A stretch of 64,000 bases of DNA from Siphonodentalium dalli (lineage: Eukaryota; Mollusca; Scaphopoda; Gadilida; Siphonodentaliidae), in NCBI GenBank assembly GCA_032622095.1, contig CP136064.1, forward strand, positions 142,989,954 through 143,053,953, written 5' to 3'. The translations under genes and the position numbers were made by a program. The notes beneath the pieces are model-generated. The model ran no database searches, had not been told where the DNA came from, and saw nothing but the letters and a program-made list of their open reading frames with translations. Of the stretch, positions 21,810-32,760 are shown piece by piece (positions within the stretch are counted from its first letter, which is position 1; the number at the start of each line of letters is the position of its first letter).

Positions 21810-21949
21810 ATAGCATTCGGCAAACCTCGTCAGATTCCGAACCGTTTCAATTTGAAATTACGTCCCCTGGCCCATAGCAACGTTGCAAATGGTGATGTAA
21901 TTTTTGTTACAAAATGGCTGCGCCCTGTTAAGTTATTGGCGAATGCTAT
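21810..21949. mobile_element. Small MITE with ATAGCATTCG ends
   Basis: Terminal inversion ATAGCATTCGGC / GCGAATGCTAT over 140 bp. The first ~29 bp (TAGCATTCGGCAAACCTCGT and on) recur at 12373-12401 inside the TA-flanked element, so the family is dispersed. No duplication is clear. Confidence 0.55.
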
Positions 21950-22327
21950 TCAAACTCTTCCATTGTGGTTCTCATGCTGAATTTTATTTTGCTATAAGCC
22001 AATCGATTGGGCATACATTGTGTGTGGATCCTCCAGACTTTTGAAGTTTAACGCTGAAAGTGAAACTCAGTCAGTCGGAAAGAAACTGAATGACGAATCT
22101 GTGACTGAAAAAAATATGAAACTCGAGTGGACTGTGGACTGGTCTGTGGTCACCACAGTGATTTGACTTATTCTGTTAAATTTAAAGTCTGTTTTCACCT
22201 GGACTGGTTAGAGTTGCAAGTGGCAAATTGTTCCGTCTACTTCTCTTAATTTAATTTTTAATAGCTGACACTGTCAGGTCAAGGAAATCAGAAAATGGAC
22301 ATTTTAGAGCTGACTGATTTACTCATT

Positions 22328-22329
<2 letters not shown>

Positions 22330-22399
<70 letters not shown>
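22330..22399. repeat. (CTA)n microsatellite
   Basis: Uninterrupted CTA/TAC trinucleotide run of about 70 bp. Confidence 0.95.
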
Positions 22400-23039
22400 C
22401 AGTACTAGTAGTCTATTACTATTAGGATTGTATTAGTGATTACAGATAAGTAGATTTAGTTTTCAACGACTTCAGGCTCAGCCTCACCCACTCACTGTGA
22501 GTGTGACTTGGGTCAAAATACAATTCTAGCTTGAGATGACAAAATGGCGGATGGATCGACAGCGTGCATTCGGTTTGCTAATTTATCCGGATTTGCAATG
22601 TTTCGGCAAAAAATTCTGACACTGTCATATAGGAAATAGTTTTCGCCTTTGTTTTGGACACTTAATTACTTCAAACAACCGTGAGTTGCTGAATTTGAGA
22701 CGATGCATCTAAAAAAAAATTCTAAATGGATTTCAAATCCGCCCAATATGGGATGACTTATCAAACTGTCGCTGTTATTTCTCACCATTCCAAGTGCGCC
22801 CAATTGACTCAATTCATCCCAAAAAATTTGACTTGCTTGATGTGTCGCACGATGTCATCTCACAATACAATCGCCTGCCCAATCACCAACTGGACTGCAC
22901 TCATTCTTCAATCATTGAAGCAATTGTCATCGTGGGCGTTGACTGTGATCATAGACTAATCAGCTTATGTGTATTTGTGATCGCATTCTTGACCTACAAC
23001 TGTTCCTGTCTTGTTTACTATGACATTTCGAAGAATATA

Positions 23040-24011
23040 ATGGAGTCAACTTCAATAAACTCAACTGACAATTCGTCGCTGCAGACATATGCAGATTTTC
23101 ACCCTGCTGAGCAAATTGACTCTCTTGATTACATCGACAAACCATTGTCCCCAAACGCGTCGACTATCACAGAAAGTGTTAAAGGAACACCACCTTGTCA
23201 ACCAACAAAATCACCTCTTTGTTTACCATCACATTCTCTTGTTGAAAGTATGTCAAATCTGAAAGATTCAGCATCAGGTCTACAGCTGTTGACAAGTGAT
23301 CAAATTTCTCTCTGTAAATTTGATGCAATGAAATTCTTACACTCGACGCCTAAGGAAAACTTTATTCACATAATAGAGGACTCGGCTGCTGGAGATGATA
23401 CACTGTTGAAAGCTATGCGGTCAAACATATTCTATGAAGTCAAGATCTCGCGAGATTATTCTCTGGACAAAACCGCATGTATGAAAAACCGTTTAGGAAA
23501 CAATGTGACTGTCAAATTAGCCACTGACATTTATCAGCTATTAGTTTTTCTTGTCGACGGTGATGTTGAAATTTCGAGTGAGATCATCAGCAAAGATTCG
23601 CGATGCATATCCACGAGCGTCAACACTCCATCAAAAGCCGGTGTGCCAGACACGGACAACAACGGGGTGAATCTACCGTCAGTTACGTCATCATTAATCG
23701 ACTTACGTAAGGATGTCGTGATACTCCAAAATAAATTTGACGAACTCTACAACTTTAATCATGAAACTGTGCCAGTCTTACAAGGTGATGTCAAGTCATT
23801 TTTTGCTCGCTTGAATGAAATTGAATGCAAAATTGATGTGATCACGGAGGATTCCAAAGACTGTAAAAACAGGTTACTTCATTTAGAGGGAGTAACTGCA
23901 GATCTAAGTCGGCGAGTTGCGGTATCCGTAGCTACACTGATACGTTTACAAGATTTACGTGCTAATGGCACGGCTTCTACCAGAGAGGAACTCAATGTGC
24001 TTCAGTCTTGA
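23040..24011 (+). CDS. LINE-2 ORF1, coiled-coil protein of unknown family
   Basis: The same frame is open from 22794, but the 82 extra residues include a hydrophobic run with no counterpart in ORF1 proteins, so I place the start at the ATG of 23040 (MESTSINSTDNSSLQTY). The N-terminal third is Ser/Thr/Pro-rich. The middle (about residues 90-190) contains FDAMKFLHSTPKENFIHIIE and KLATDIYQLLVFLVDGDVE. The C-terminus has heptad-like LRKDVVILQNKFDELY and ECKIDVI, consistent with a trimerising coiled coil as in many ORF1 nucleic-acid chaperones. I see no zinc knuckle, RRM or esterase motif. A frame change near 23990 suggests the original went on to about 24167 (SKTIAYVYKELRLGDMHVSA). Intactness over 324 codons is unusual here. 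Confidence 0.6.
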   Translation: MESTSINSTDNSSLQTYADFHPAEQIDSLDYIDKPLSPNASTITESVKGTPPCQPTKSPLCLPSHSLVESMSNLKDSASGLQLLTSDQISLCKFDAMKFLHSTPKENFIHIIEDSAAGDDTLLKAMRSNIFYEVKISRDYSLDKTACMKNRLGNNVTVKLATDIYQLLVFLVDGDVEISSEIISKDSRCISTSVNTPSKAGVPDTDNNGVNLPSVTSSLIDLRKDVVILQNKFDELYNFNHETVPVLQGDVKSFFARLNEIECKIDVITEDSKDCKNRLLHLEGVTADLSRRVAVSVATLIRLQDLRANGTASTREELNVLQS

Positions 24012-24165
24012 AATGCGCGCATGTGTCGAAAACAATTGCTTATGTTTACAAGGAGCTGCGTCTTGGCGACATGCATGTTAGTGCATTGAAGAATTCTTTT
24101 GCTGACATCACCAGGCTAGAGAACTTACTGACTATGTCATCGCATGCAAAGTACATTTTTCTCTT

Positions 24166-24432
24166 GTGAAAGTCATGTATAATCGTCGTACGCAGACTGT
24201 ATCGGCCAGAATCAACATTGAAGACACTAGCATGGAGACAGTTTTAGACCCTGATACTGGGGCCCTGACGTTGTTTGTCACGAACAGCAACTATATTCGG
24301 AACGTCACAGTGAATACATGTACGATACCAACCCACCACCAACACCCATTCTTATACGTAATTCTCAGCATTTTGGTGAAAATTCAGATATTACATGTAT
24401 TCCATGCATTTCTCCACAATGACATCACATAA
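24166..24432 (+). pseudogene. Possible remnant of the LINE-2 ORF1 tail
   Basis: An 88-residue frame just after the shifted ORF1 end contains RINIEDTSMETVLDPDTGAL, which looks coding. Position between ORF1 and ORF2 suggests it was the ORF1 C-terminus in a third frame. No motif is recognised. Confidence 0.35.
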
Positions 24433-24529
24433 CTGTATTTGTATGTATATCACTGTCTTCCTCATGCATGTGTTTATTTCATGTTCGGCAAAAAAGTGGT
24501 AACGGCCCTGTACGTGGATATTGTTTAAT

Positions 24530-25303
24530 ATGGTAACATTTCTTATCTGGAATGCCACATGCATAATGTCAAGCGCCCTATACTTGAGTAGGACACTAAA
24601 TCGGATAGAAGCTGATCTGGTGGGCAAAAGTGACCACTGGTTATATCAGAAAGATGTCATTTTTTAAAATTGTATCCATAATAAATATTCATATCACGCC
24701 GTTTGTGATGCTTCGCAACGTTTGCCAATGCAACGCGGTCGGCCCAAAGGTGGTTGTGCAATACTTTATAACAAGGTTAAATATGAAGGTAAAATATCAA
24801 GTATTGATATAGATGACGACCGTATAATTGGTGTTCAAATACAACTTTCAAATACAACATACATGTATGTGTTTCAAGTGTATCTTCCATCCTCAAATTA
24901 TACTATCCAATTTTATCGAGATTACATAGCTATTTTGAAAAGCCTTTATGATGCCTATATTGTGCTTGGTGAAGTGGTATTCATGGGCGATTTTAACGCT
25001 ACAACTTACAAACACGATTATCATGCAAAAGAATTCAAGTCTTTCGTTGAATACGCATCATTTTTATCAGCCAATGAGTTTGTAAATTCCAACATGAGGC
25101 TCAACACCTATGTGCCAAAGATGGACTGTCCTGGTTCTGTCATTGATCACATTCTAATACAAAAGCACAAACATAACGATATTATATATGCCAATGTAAT
25201 TGATGATGCTCTAGATTTCTCAAATCATCGATCGTTATTAGCATCAATAAAGTACAATGTTAACACGGAAATACCTGTGTCTGTCCGTAACCAAAGATGT
25301 AAT
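24530..25303 (+). pseudogene. LINE-2 ORF2 N-terminus: AP endonuclease
   Basis: An ATG at 24530 opens FLIWNATCIMSSALYL, the N-terminal strand motif of AP endonucleases (the usual N after the first beta strand). An in-frame TAA at 24665 interrupts it, after which GGCAILYNK, IIGVQIQLS, YVFQVYLPSSNY, VVFMGDFNA (catalytic D/N), IDHILIQ and DFSNHRSLLASI (SDH-like catalytic box with SNH) follow in one frame. Asp in SDH has become Asn. True LINE-2 sequence ends at RCN (25303). The apparent C-terminus beyond this is encoded by the inserted TIR element. Confidence 0.88.
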
Positions 25304-25484
25304 GGACCTATCCGTACGTACTGCCCACCAATAGGCTACATGGTTACTGTTACTAAGAACCACAAGCCATCTCAATCTCGCTACATATTCATTACTAAAA
25401 TGATGAGAATGGACTGTGTTGTTAAACACCATGTAACACGATAATATAGCTTCTTTCTGAGTTTCACGATTTTCAAGATACCTA

Positions 25485-25695
25485 CAGTAATGCCCTAATT
25501 AATCGACTCCATAACCACAGCAGAATTATGGGTAACTTTACAGGATTTAGTCGGAAATATGGCTTGTTGCCATTCATCGAAAAGCTCTCTGAGAGCTTTC
25601 CGATGAATGGCAACAAGCCATATTTCCGACTAAATCCTGAAAAGTTACCCATAATTCTGCTGTGGTTATGGAGTCGATTAATTAGGGCATTACTG
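25485..25695. mobile_element. 211-bp near-perfect palindrome, TA-flanked, copy 1
   Basis: The element reads CAGTAATGCCCTAATTAATC inward to AAAGCTCTC, then mirrors itself around base 25590 with a single central T and very few mismatches. TA flanks both ends (25483-25484, 25696-25697). A second copy lies at 45375. Both strands give nearly the same frame, because of the symmetry rather than coding. It is a foldback MITE of Tc1/mariner type by target site. Confidence 0.9.
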
Positions 25696-25823
25696 TATGT
25701 GTATATATGCATCTTGTAAAAATAGAACCAGATTTAGACCAAAAAACCAGGTGTGATTGTTAGGCCATTTCCGATATCCAACAAAGATCGATGTTTACGT
25801 TGAATCAAACTGTGTAAATGAAG

Positions 25824-26820
25824 TAGGGTCCTGCGAATTGGAGAATTTGATCGAATCGAATATCGAATCGAATTCTGGAAATCGAATCGAATATCGAATC
25901 GAATCATATCTGTGTGTTGCATTCTCAATTGGGCATGTTTTGTCAACGATTAGACGTTTTGTGAAACGTTCTATCAACTACATGTACGAAGTTCCATCAT
26001 AACTTATGTAATCACTAAACGGATTATCAGAACTAAAATCACGCGAAATTTGTACAGTTTGCATGTACATGCAAAATTGCAAATCGACATTGGGAATCAC
26101 CTGTTGTTATAAACTTGAAGATGCAACAACAGTCGCAGGGTAGCCTGATTATGTAGTGCTGGATGCTTCTTGGACAGATGATTCCATAGATGGACTATTG
26201 TCCCAGATGCCTGCAATTTATACACCAGGTTGCATTCATCTCACGTGTAAGTCCCTGCACTACCTGCAGCTGTATCATGTTTACAATAAACATGAATAAC
26301 GACGACATTTTGTCAAGGGTCGAAGAACGCTCCGAAATTGAAAGTAAACTCCAAAACAAAACATTGCCAAAATGCGCTTTTCGATGCCGGGAACACGTGT
26401 TGTGTAAATTCTCAGCTATACTACATAATGCATAATCTGAGACAGATAGACGGCGGATAACGCTAGCGGTTGCTCAGTCTCATAGCTATTATTATTCACG
26501 CGCGTTGTCGGTCCATCGGTGATCTCCGAGCTTTTGGCTACCATGCATGTTCAAAGCTAGAATTTAGGCGTTCAGAATTCTGTAGTCCTATAGTGGCTAA
26601 TTGCTGGCTATACTTATATTTAATAATTATAAACGCGATGTACAATAAGAATTATAAGGTGCATATATACATCATTTTCTGTAATTAAATGGCACAAAAA
26701 CAGCTAAGATCGACGTGTGTACTTGTCCGTAAACAGCCTACTTTTCCATCAATGTATATTCAAAATTTTGAGCAATTTTGACTCGAATCGACTCGAATAT
26801 CGAATATTCGCAGGACCCTA
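25824..26820. mobile_element. hAT element, 997 bp, perfect 8-bp duplication
   Basis: Ends TAGGGTCCTGCGAAT and ATTCGCAGGACCCTA with the duplication AAATGAAG (25816-25823 and 26821-26828). Inside the left end an array of ATCGAATCGAAT words runs from about 25850 to 25908, and CGAATCGACTCGAATATCGA lies inside the right end; these are probably subterminal transposase sites. No BED finger or catalytic domain was seen. The ends match the outer shell at 7580 and 20820. Confidence 0.93.
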
Positions 26821-26828
26821 AAATGAAG

Positions 26829-27861
26829 CCATTACATAACTTCAATATCAAATAGCAAATTTAATATTGAAGTTATGCTAATAGTTCACATCTTGATGAA
26901 ATAAACCAAACGGAGGTGTACATGTGGTAATTAATCTATAATCCCCCTTTTGTCGAAATAAATATAACGATATCAGTTTCCCATACCTCGAGCGTCCTGC
27001 ATTAGCCCCGGTGACATCAGACCGGATGCAAAGGATTATCAAATAATAGTCTTCGACATCCTATTTTACCGTCACTAAAGTACATTAAAGAAAACGCCGA
27101 CTATCATGGAGTCAGTTACATGTTGCCATGTGGCAACAATGGCACAAAGTGAACTTATTCGGTGAAGGTTGCGTGTATACACCGCGAAGCACGTGCAATG
27201 TGTGAAATCTTGTGTAATTCTCTGGAAAACATCTGTTAATTCTCATTTACACGTACATTGTCGCATTAATATGGAGGAAGCTTTAGATTCTCAAATGGAT
27301 TCAGTAAAACGTTCGCAGGAGATCCTAGGAGGTTAGAGTGAATAGCAGACATTTGAACTCAATATTACCACGGTGTTATAACAGCAACACATGTATACAT
27401 TTATAACGAAAAACACTTCACATAAAACAAATACTCGCGGCACAATTAATATTCATAACGCATCATCGATCGGGACTACTATTTCCACGTTTTAGTTTGA
27501 AATCTGTTATATTAATATTGGAATTTAAATAACATTAGGATCCGATTGTGGTCGTTGGCATTGTTTAATCCAGCGTAAACAGATGTCTCAGTTACTTTTT
27601 TATTTAGGAAACCGAACTAAAACATGTGTATAAATATCGTTCGTCAACCGGACATGTTCCCCATGTACATTTCAACACCATTGTAGCTTTTTAACACATA
27701 TTTTGCTCTCGTGTTCGTAAATTTCCTATGGCTTACAATGGTTGTTACGGAGCTGCTTGTGGTGTCTTTCATGTCACTAGGCAGGCACATGTCGCTTCGG
27801 CGATTAAGCTATCGGCTCATTGGCTATAATTGAAATTGGGGTGGTACCTACGGATAGGTCC
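26829..27861. other. Right part of the AT-flanked TIR element, non-coding
   Basis: Holds a small hairpin (AACTTCAATAT and its inverse ATATTGAAGTT, 26838-26874) and otherwise unremarkable AT-rich DNA. No transposase fragment was recognised in either strand. Confidence 0.5.
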
Positions 27862-27863
27862 AT

Positions 27864-29245
27864 TGGAAAGTATTTTCCTCTAATGCAGCATATCAGCTTC
27901 AATACCAGTCCGATATAGCACTGAGGCTTCCAGATAAGAATGTCAATAGTCGTCGAGATCTTGACAACTATTATGACACTTTAATTGAATGTATAACTAC
28001 ATCATCAGATAACAATATTCCTCAATGTAAATTCAAACAATTTCTAAACAATCATTTGAATAGTCTTCACAATTCTATGAACTACTTTAGATTAATCTGG
28101 ATATCAGCAGGACGACCACGTGACTGCCAAAATGTCAATTACCGTAACTATAAAGATGCAAAATGTTCTTTTCGGAAAGCTCATAGAAAATAAACTAGAT
28201 CATACATGGATATATTCAATGCTGAAGTCGATAATTCGGCAGAGGTAGATCAACAAACGTTTTTTCGTCTCTTTAACTCAAATCGTAAAAGTCGCAACTC
28301 TTTGTCTAGCTCTATTTTTAAATATAACAGTAACATACTGAGGAATCCATCCGAAATTGTCGATGCATGGGCCTCATATTATGAGTCTATTTTTTCATTT
28401 CCAATTGAGAGCTCAGAATTCAACGATTTACACTTTATTGAAACAAATTCCTTCATCACACGAGAGTTATCAAAGAAGGACGTCAGCCCAATAGACAATA
28501 TAGTCATGTACACTGTCACATCTCAAGAGATTAACTCACTTTTTGGACTCCTCTCTCTAAATAAAGCTGCTGGTTGGGATAATATCAGCAATGAACATAT
28601 CAGTTTTGGTGGCGACGTCCTGTCAGGACATATCGCCTATCTACTTAACCAGATATTCTTTCATGAGTACATTCCCATAAATGCTAAATGAGGAGAGATA
28701 TTTTCCCTGCATAAAGGTGGTCGGAAGCCGAAGGACGACTTTGATAGCTACAGAGCCATTACACTTTTGCCGACATTATACAAGCTCCTTGAAAGAGTTA
28801 TCTTAACTCGATTGCAAGTTAATGCCCCCAAAACTCTTCCGTTACAAAACGGATTTCAAAAGGGGGTGAGTTGTTTGATGTCTTCCTACCTGGTTTCCGA
28901 TTGCATTTCTTACACGACCGAAAAGAAAAGTAAACTGTATACATGTTTCCTGGACGTCTGGAAGGCCTTTGATACAGTTTGGATTAATGGCCTTCTTCTC
29001 AAATTGCACCAACGCGACATTCGAGGTAAAACACTAAGACTTTTCAACACCTTACTTTAATACTGGAATCAAATGCATCACTTTATTCAAGAACTCAACT
29101 TCTAAATGGATATATATTTGTCATAGAACCAGGCAGGGAGGCACAATATCACCTTTTCTCTATAATTTATTCATTGACGAATTATTAACATACTAGATGA
29201 GTCCGGATTTGGTCTACACGTGCTCTTTTGTAATAGTGTGGTCGT
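27864..29245 (+). pseudogene. LINE-2 ORF2 C-part: linker and truncated reverse transcriptase
   Basis: From the TGG at 27864 one frame stays open to 29060 apart from a TAA at 28191 and a TGA at 28689. It reads a basic linker (WISAGRPRDCQNVNYRNYKD), then RT blocks LNKAAGWDNISNEHI, KGGRKPKDDFDSYRAITLLP, YKLLERVILTRLQ, LPLQNGFQKGVS and TCFLDVWKAFDTVW (first catalytic aspartate). After a frame change near 29060 it continues RQGGTISPFLYNLFIDELL. The next expected block with YADD is missing, and sequence identity to LINEs stops near 29245. It is non-functional. Confidence 0.88.
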
Positions 29246-30133
29246 TGGAGAGTTGAACCCGGAATAAACTGGATACAAGCTGATTTTTGTGTTATTCGAC
29301 GCGGAAAAACATCAGGAACAACATATCCAAAATCCGCTCATGGGAAAATTCAGGATCCAAGATGGCGTCCATAATGTCTGTTGTTATCGCAAAATACTGA
29401 ATTTCTGCGGTAGGTGCTCCAATTAATGCCAAATTCGTAATAAATTGAAATATATACAAACAATGCTTTGTCGTAAACCATATCTGTAGAATGTATTTTC
29501 CAAAATGGCCACCAAAATGGACAAAATCGAATGAAATTTACATGTTGTGCAAAATTGAAGAGCTAGTCCTATACGAGTGAACAAACTCTCGAATTATGCG
29601 AGGAAGAATGATTGCAGAGTATAAGAGAAACTTTTGATTAGAGATGTACGAAATATCTCTGATGTATCTCACGAGAGAGCAAGCGAAACCAGGGTCTTAT
29701 GAAACGGTTAAATCTTGACTTTTGTACGCACAGAAACGAAACATAACGCAGTTTTTTCTGTACTGCTTAACTTGGATCGTGTGATATATGTGTAATTAAA
29801 CAGCTAAATGGGATTTAGTAGAGATGTATTGACTATGAGACCTTTTTTATAGAAGAAGAAAAATGTGTACTCCGAGCAGTCTCACGAATGTGACCGATCA
29901 TCATTTATTTTGATATCTACAGCATGAAACCTTTAAAAATGAACTGATATAAAACGGTATGAAAGATATTATACGCTCTGCCAGGGCACCCTGAGTCACC
30001 ACATCAAATTTCGTTGAAATCTGGGCACCAAAATAAACAAAGACGTTTTGGTCTCAACTTTACTCCAGTCTTATATGTATATATAAACAGTCCCATGCAA
30101 CATGTATACATTTATTGATGTTCATACAGGATC
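29246..30133. other. Non-coding stretch after the LINE-2 breakpoint
   Basis: Contains AAGATGGCGTCCATAATG and AAAATGGCCACCAAAATGG, faint echoes of family B monomers, but no clear monomer order. No gene was seen. The abrupt LINE-2 end at its left edge marks a deletion or an insertion boundary. Confidence 0.4.
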
Positions 30134-32113
30134 GGGTTCATTATTCCGAATGTTCCATATTCCGAAGGTTCATTATTCCGAAGGTTCGCTATTCCAAAGG
30201 TTTTCTATTCTGGGCATATTTAACCAGAAATGAATTAAAATTTGCAACCCCCCCCCCCCCCCCAACAAAAATCACACGAGGAATGAAAAATACTATTACA
30301 CTAGTATTAACATATATTATATCTCACGTGACTTTCTCGCATTCGGATTGGCTGCACACTGCTATACTATTTCACGATAGTACCCCAGTAGGATTCATAC
30401 ATGCCTACTATTCTTTTTCTATTTATAGTAACAAACTCATTTCGCGAAATCGGGCTGCCGCCTGTAGATACGGCCAATCTTTAAACTATACCGTGTGCGA
30501 TATTTGTTGCAATATCGGTATATCATTAGATTTATTGATGGATTGCAATGGTCTTACAAATATCCGATGATATCATCCAATGTATTTAATAGTTTGTTCG
30601 TTTTAGTTGGCAAGCGGCCAGTCATAAATTTACAATCCAGAGGACGTTATTTATAATTTCCTTTACCTGTTAATCGAAGATAGTAAACAAGTTAACTTCT
30701 AAAATTTCGCCAAAATGTCTTTGCTAATGACGTATTTATAGAAATGAATGTATGAATCATGAAGAGATGCTGTTAGATGTAACTAATAACATAATTATGC
30801 TTCCCTGCCATCGTCAAAATATTGTCGTAAATTGTAAAATCTGAGAGCGATTTCCAAAATTCAAGGTATTAAAATAAAAATGTGACAAAATCAGACTAAG
30901 AAATTGTGTGAAGAATTGTACAAATGTTCGATATAATATAATAAATAATGAATGTCTTGTCGTTGACGTGGACTATTCCTCCTCGAGGACCACTATTTTG
31001 GCATAGTCAACTCCAAGCCATTCATTATCTATATAATATAGTACAGTTATATACACCCTATTCTAATTCCCAAATTGTCCCAGATGTCGGTTATTAATAG
31101 CAAGAAGACAGTATCAGTTTATCGTTTATTATGGAAAGTTGAAAACACGATGACTGCATGACTGAAAATAAGCTACATGCAAGAGTCTAAGTGATACAGT
31201 CTGTCCGAACTGGCAATCTGTGTTTGAAAGAAACATCAACATTAAAGGCCCACTTAATTTTCGAACCCCCAGATAACATATATAAAATATATGCCATATT
31301 ATATACCATGCATTTGAAATAGGAAGCTCTCTAACATTGTATTATCAACTTATCCGTGTGTACTAGTAATATTAATCTGTGAACATGTTTTTGTTGAGTT
31401 GCCGATGTGTTTTTGTGCTAATGTTTCATCTGGTTTTGTTGTGCAAAGTGTATTATTTTCAATGGAGGGGGAATAACTGCATATTTTAAAGACAGAGTTA
31501 TGTCCCCTTCCATTGAAAATTTCCCTTTTCAGGCTTGAATTCTGTTGCATTCTGGGAGCCATAACGGGGGGATTTTTTTTATGATTTCAGATGTTTTCTA
31601 TTTCTCTATGGGCATCTTCTGAGACACAGACGTTGGATTATAGTATTTTGATCATATTTTATGGCATAGATTGTTATTAAAATAGTATATCAAGGCACTA
31701 TAAAATGAAAAATCAGTGATGCGAAAATTAAGTGGGCTTTTAAAGTCACAATTGCATTTAAGTTCTTCTCTTACCCGTCTATTCTGCGATATTCTGCTAC
31801 GCAGTATGTTATGGCGCTCCAGTATTCAGTAAGCGTTATAGCCCCATTGTTATAAACCGCCTTTAGCTGGCATATTCTTGCCTCTAAGATTATTGAAATA
31901 TAACGTCATGGAAACATAGCAATTGTGTGGGGTGCGTGACGTGACATTAAATTTCAAGGTAACCCGCGGGGGAAAAAATCACATTTATTATTTCAATTTT
32001 TAAAGATATTTCCTTCATAAAAAGCGAACCTTCGGAATAGAGAACCTTCGGAATAGCGAATCTTCGGTATAATGAACCCTGGGAATATTGAACCTTCGGA
32101 AAAACGATCCCTC
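30134..32113. mobile_element. Element with TATTCCGAA iterons at both ends, copy 1
   Basis: The left end has five units of GGTTCATTATTCCGAA type at 15-16 bp spacing (30134-30215). The right end has six inverted units such as CCTTCGGAATAGCGAA (32030-32113). Between them is 1.9 kb of AT-rich DNA with a poly-C tract (30247-30263) and no transposase. A second copy, at 49179-57957, shares the interior words TTATTAATAGCA and GGCATATTCTT. Inverted iteron arrays at both ends suggest multimeric transposase binding. The superfamily is unknown. Confidence 0.65.
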
Positions 32114-32282
32114 GGAAAAGAGACATGTCGCCGTCCATATATGTATGTACTGATGTGATAATATATCCCAAGTTGGCAGGAAATACAGGCACTCCCATGA
32201 AACATACATTTATCATTTTAATATTTTATAGATGGATGTACGTGTTTTGGGTTGTCCATACGTACTGACGTAATCATATTAA

Positions 32283-32760
32283 TGAAAGGGTCAATGACAC
32301 TGTAGCTCAACTTAGGGAGGCAATAATTTTATGCTGACCAGTCATCAGCATGATAAAGAAGAAGAAAAGTCAAAAAGTTTCAGTATTGTGGAGATGAAAT
32401 TATTTTCATTTCAAACATTTCACCAATAAATGGTTTTGCCTATCGATTCACATGTGAAATCCAAGATGGCTGCTGGCGGCCAAGTTTTTTTCAACAAATT
32501 ATGAGGTCACCGTGAAGAATCATATGAAGTTTGCTGACGATCGGATGAGGGATGTTGCATGTAGGGTGTGCAGAGGGATTTAGTTATGAAAAGAATAAAA
32601 TCCAAGATGGCTGCCAGTGACCATGTTTTTCAATGAAATTCGGAAAAATTTGATAGCTCACATCTGGACATGATCCTAAATATGCCAGTAAAGTTTAAAA
32701 ATAATTTTTCGATAAATGCGGCCTGCAGAATGAACTTTGAAATCCAAAATGGTGTAGTGT
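32283..32760 (+). repeat. Family B repeat, 3-prime truncated copy
   Basis: Opens GAAAGGGTCAATGACACTGT and AGCTCAACTTAGGGAGG, as at 8081, followed by monomers with AAGATGGCTGCTGGCGGCC and GATCGGATGAGGGATG. It stops near 32760 without the GAGCTAAAA end. Confidence 0.75.

Larger units (their letters stand above)
20829..22540. other. Spacer between the two nests; only candidate host DNA
   Basis: Outside recognised elements except a MITE (21810-21949) and a CTA microsatellite. It contains a perfect palindromic CRE (TGACGTCA, 21550-21557), an ATGGCGGCCGCC initiation-like context on the minus strand (21642) and a candidate exon (21121-21255). Together these could mark an eroded or small gene on the minus strand, but no protein family is recognised. 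Confidence 0.35.
25304..27861. mobile_element. TIR element with AT duplication inside LINE-2
   Basis: Ends GGACCTATCCGTACGTAC (25304) and the inverse of GTACCTACGGATAGGTCC (to 27861). Removing the element and one AT fuses LINE-2 as RCNWKVFSSNAAYQ in frame, so the boundaries are exact. After subtracting the palindrome (25485-25695) and the hAT (25824-26820) about 1.3 kb remains, without a recognisable transposase. A 2-bp duplication suggests a Tc1/mariner-like or related group. Confidence 0.85.
22541..29245 (+). mobile_element. LINE-2: plus-strand non-LTR retrotransposon
   Basis: ORF1 (23040-24011), endonuclease (24530-25303) and reverse transcriptase (27864-29245) lie in order on one strand, spread over 6.7 kb because a TIR element occupies 25304-27861. 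The 5-prime limit is not defined; an untranslated leader from about 22541 is a guess. The 3-prime side stops abruptly at about 29245 within the RT palm, before the YADD box, so the 3-prime half was lost by deletion rather than by 5-prime truncation. LINE-2 differs from LINE-1 in the wording of its endonuclease and RT. Confidence 0.8.

Noticed and set aside
22794-23039. N-terminal extension of LINE-2 ORF1
   Set aside because: The extra 82 codons include a hydrophobic segment unlike ORF1 proteins, and the ATG at 23040 is a more natural start. I kept 23040.
25304-25444. C-terminal part of the endonuclease frame as LINE protein
   Set aside because: Frame restoration shows that LINE-2 ends at 25303 here and continues at 27862. 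These codons are transposon sequence.
25482-25719. Almost identical frames on opposite strands
   Set aside because: They are a consequence of the palindrome, not evidence of coding.
30115-30570. 151-residue frame as a gene
   Set aside because: It begins in the iterons and reads the poly-C tract as Pro. No domain is present.
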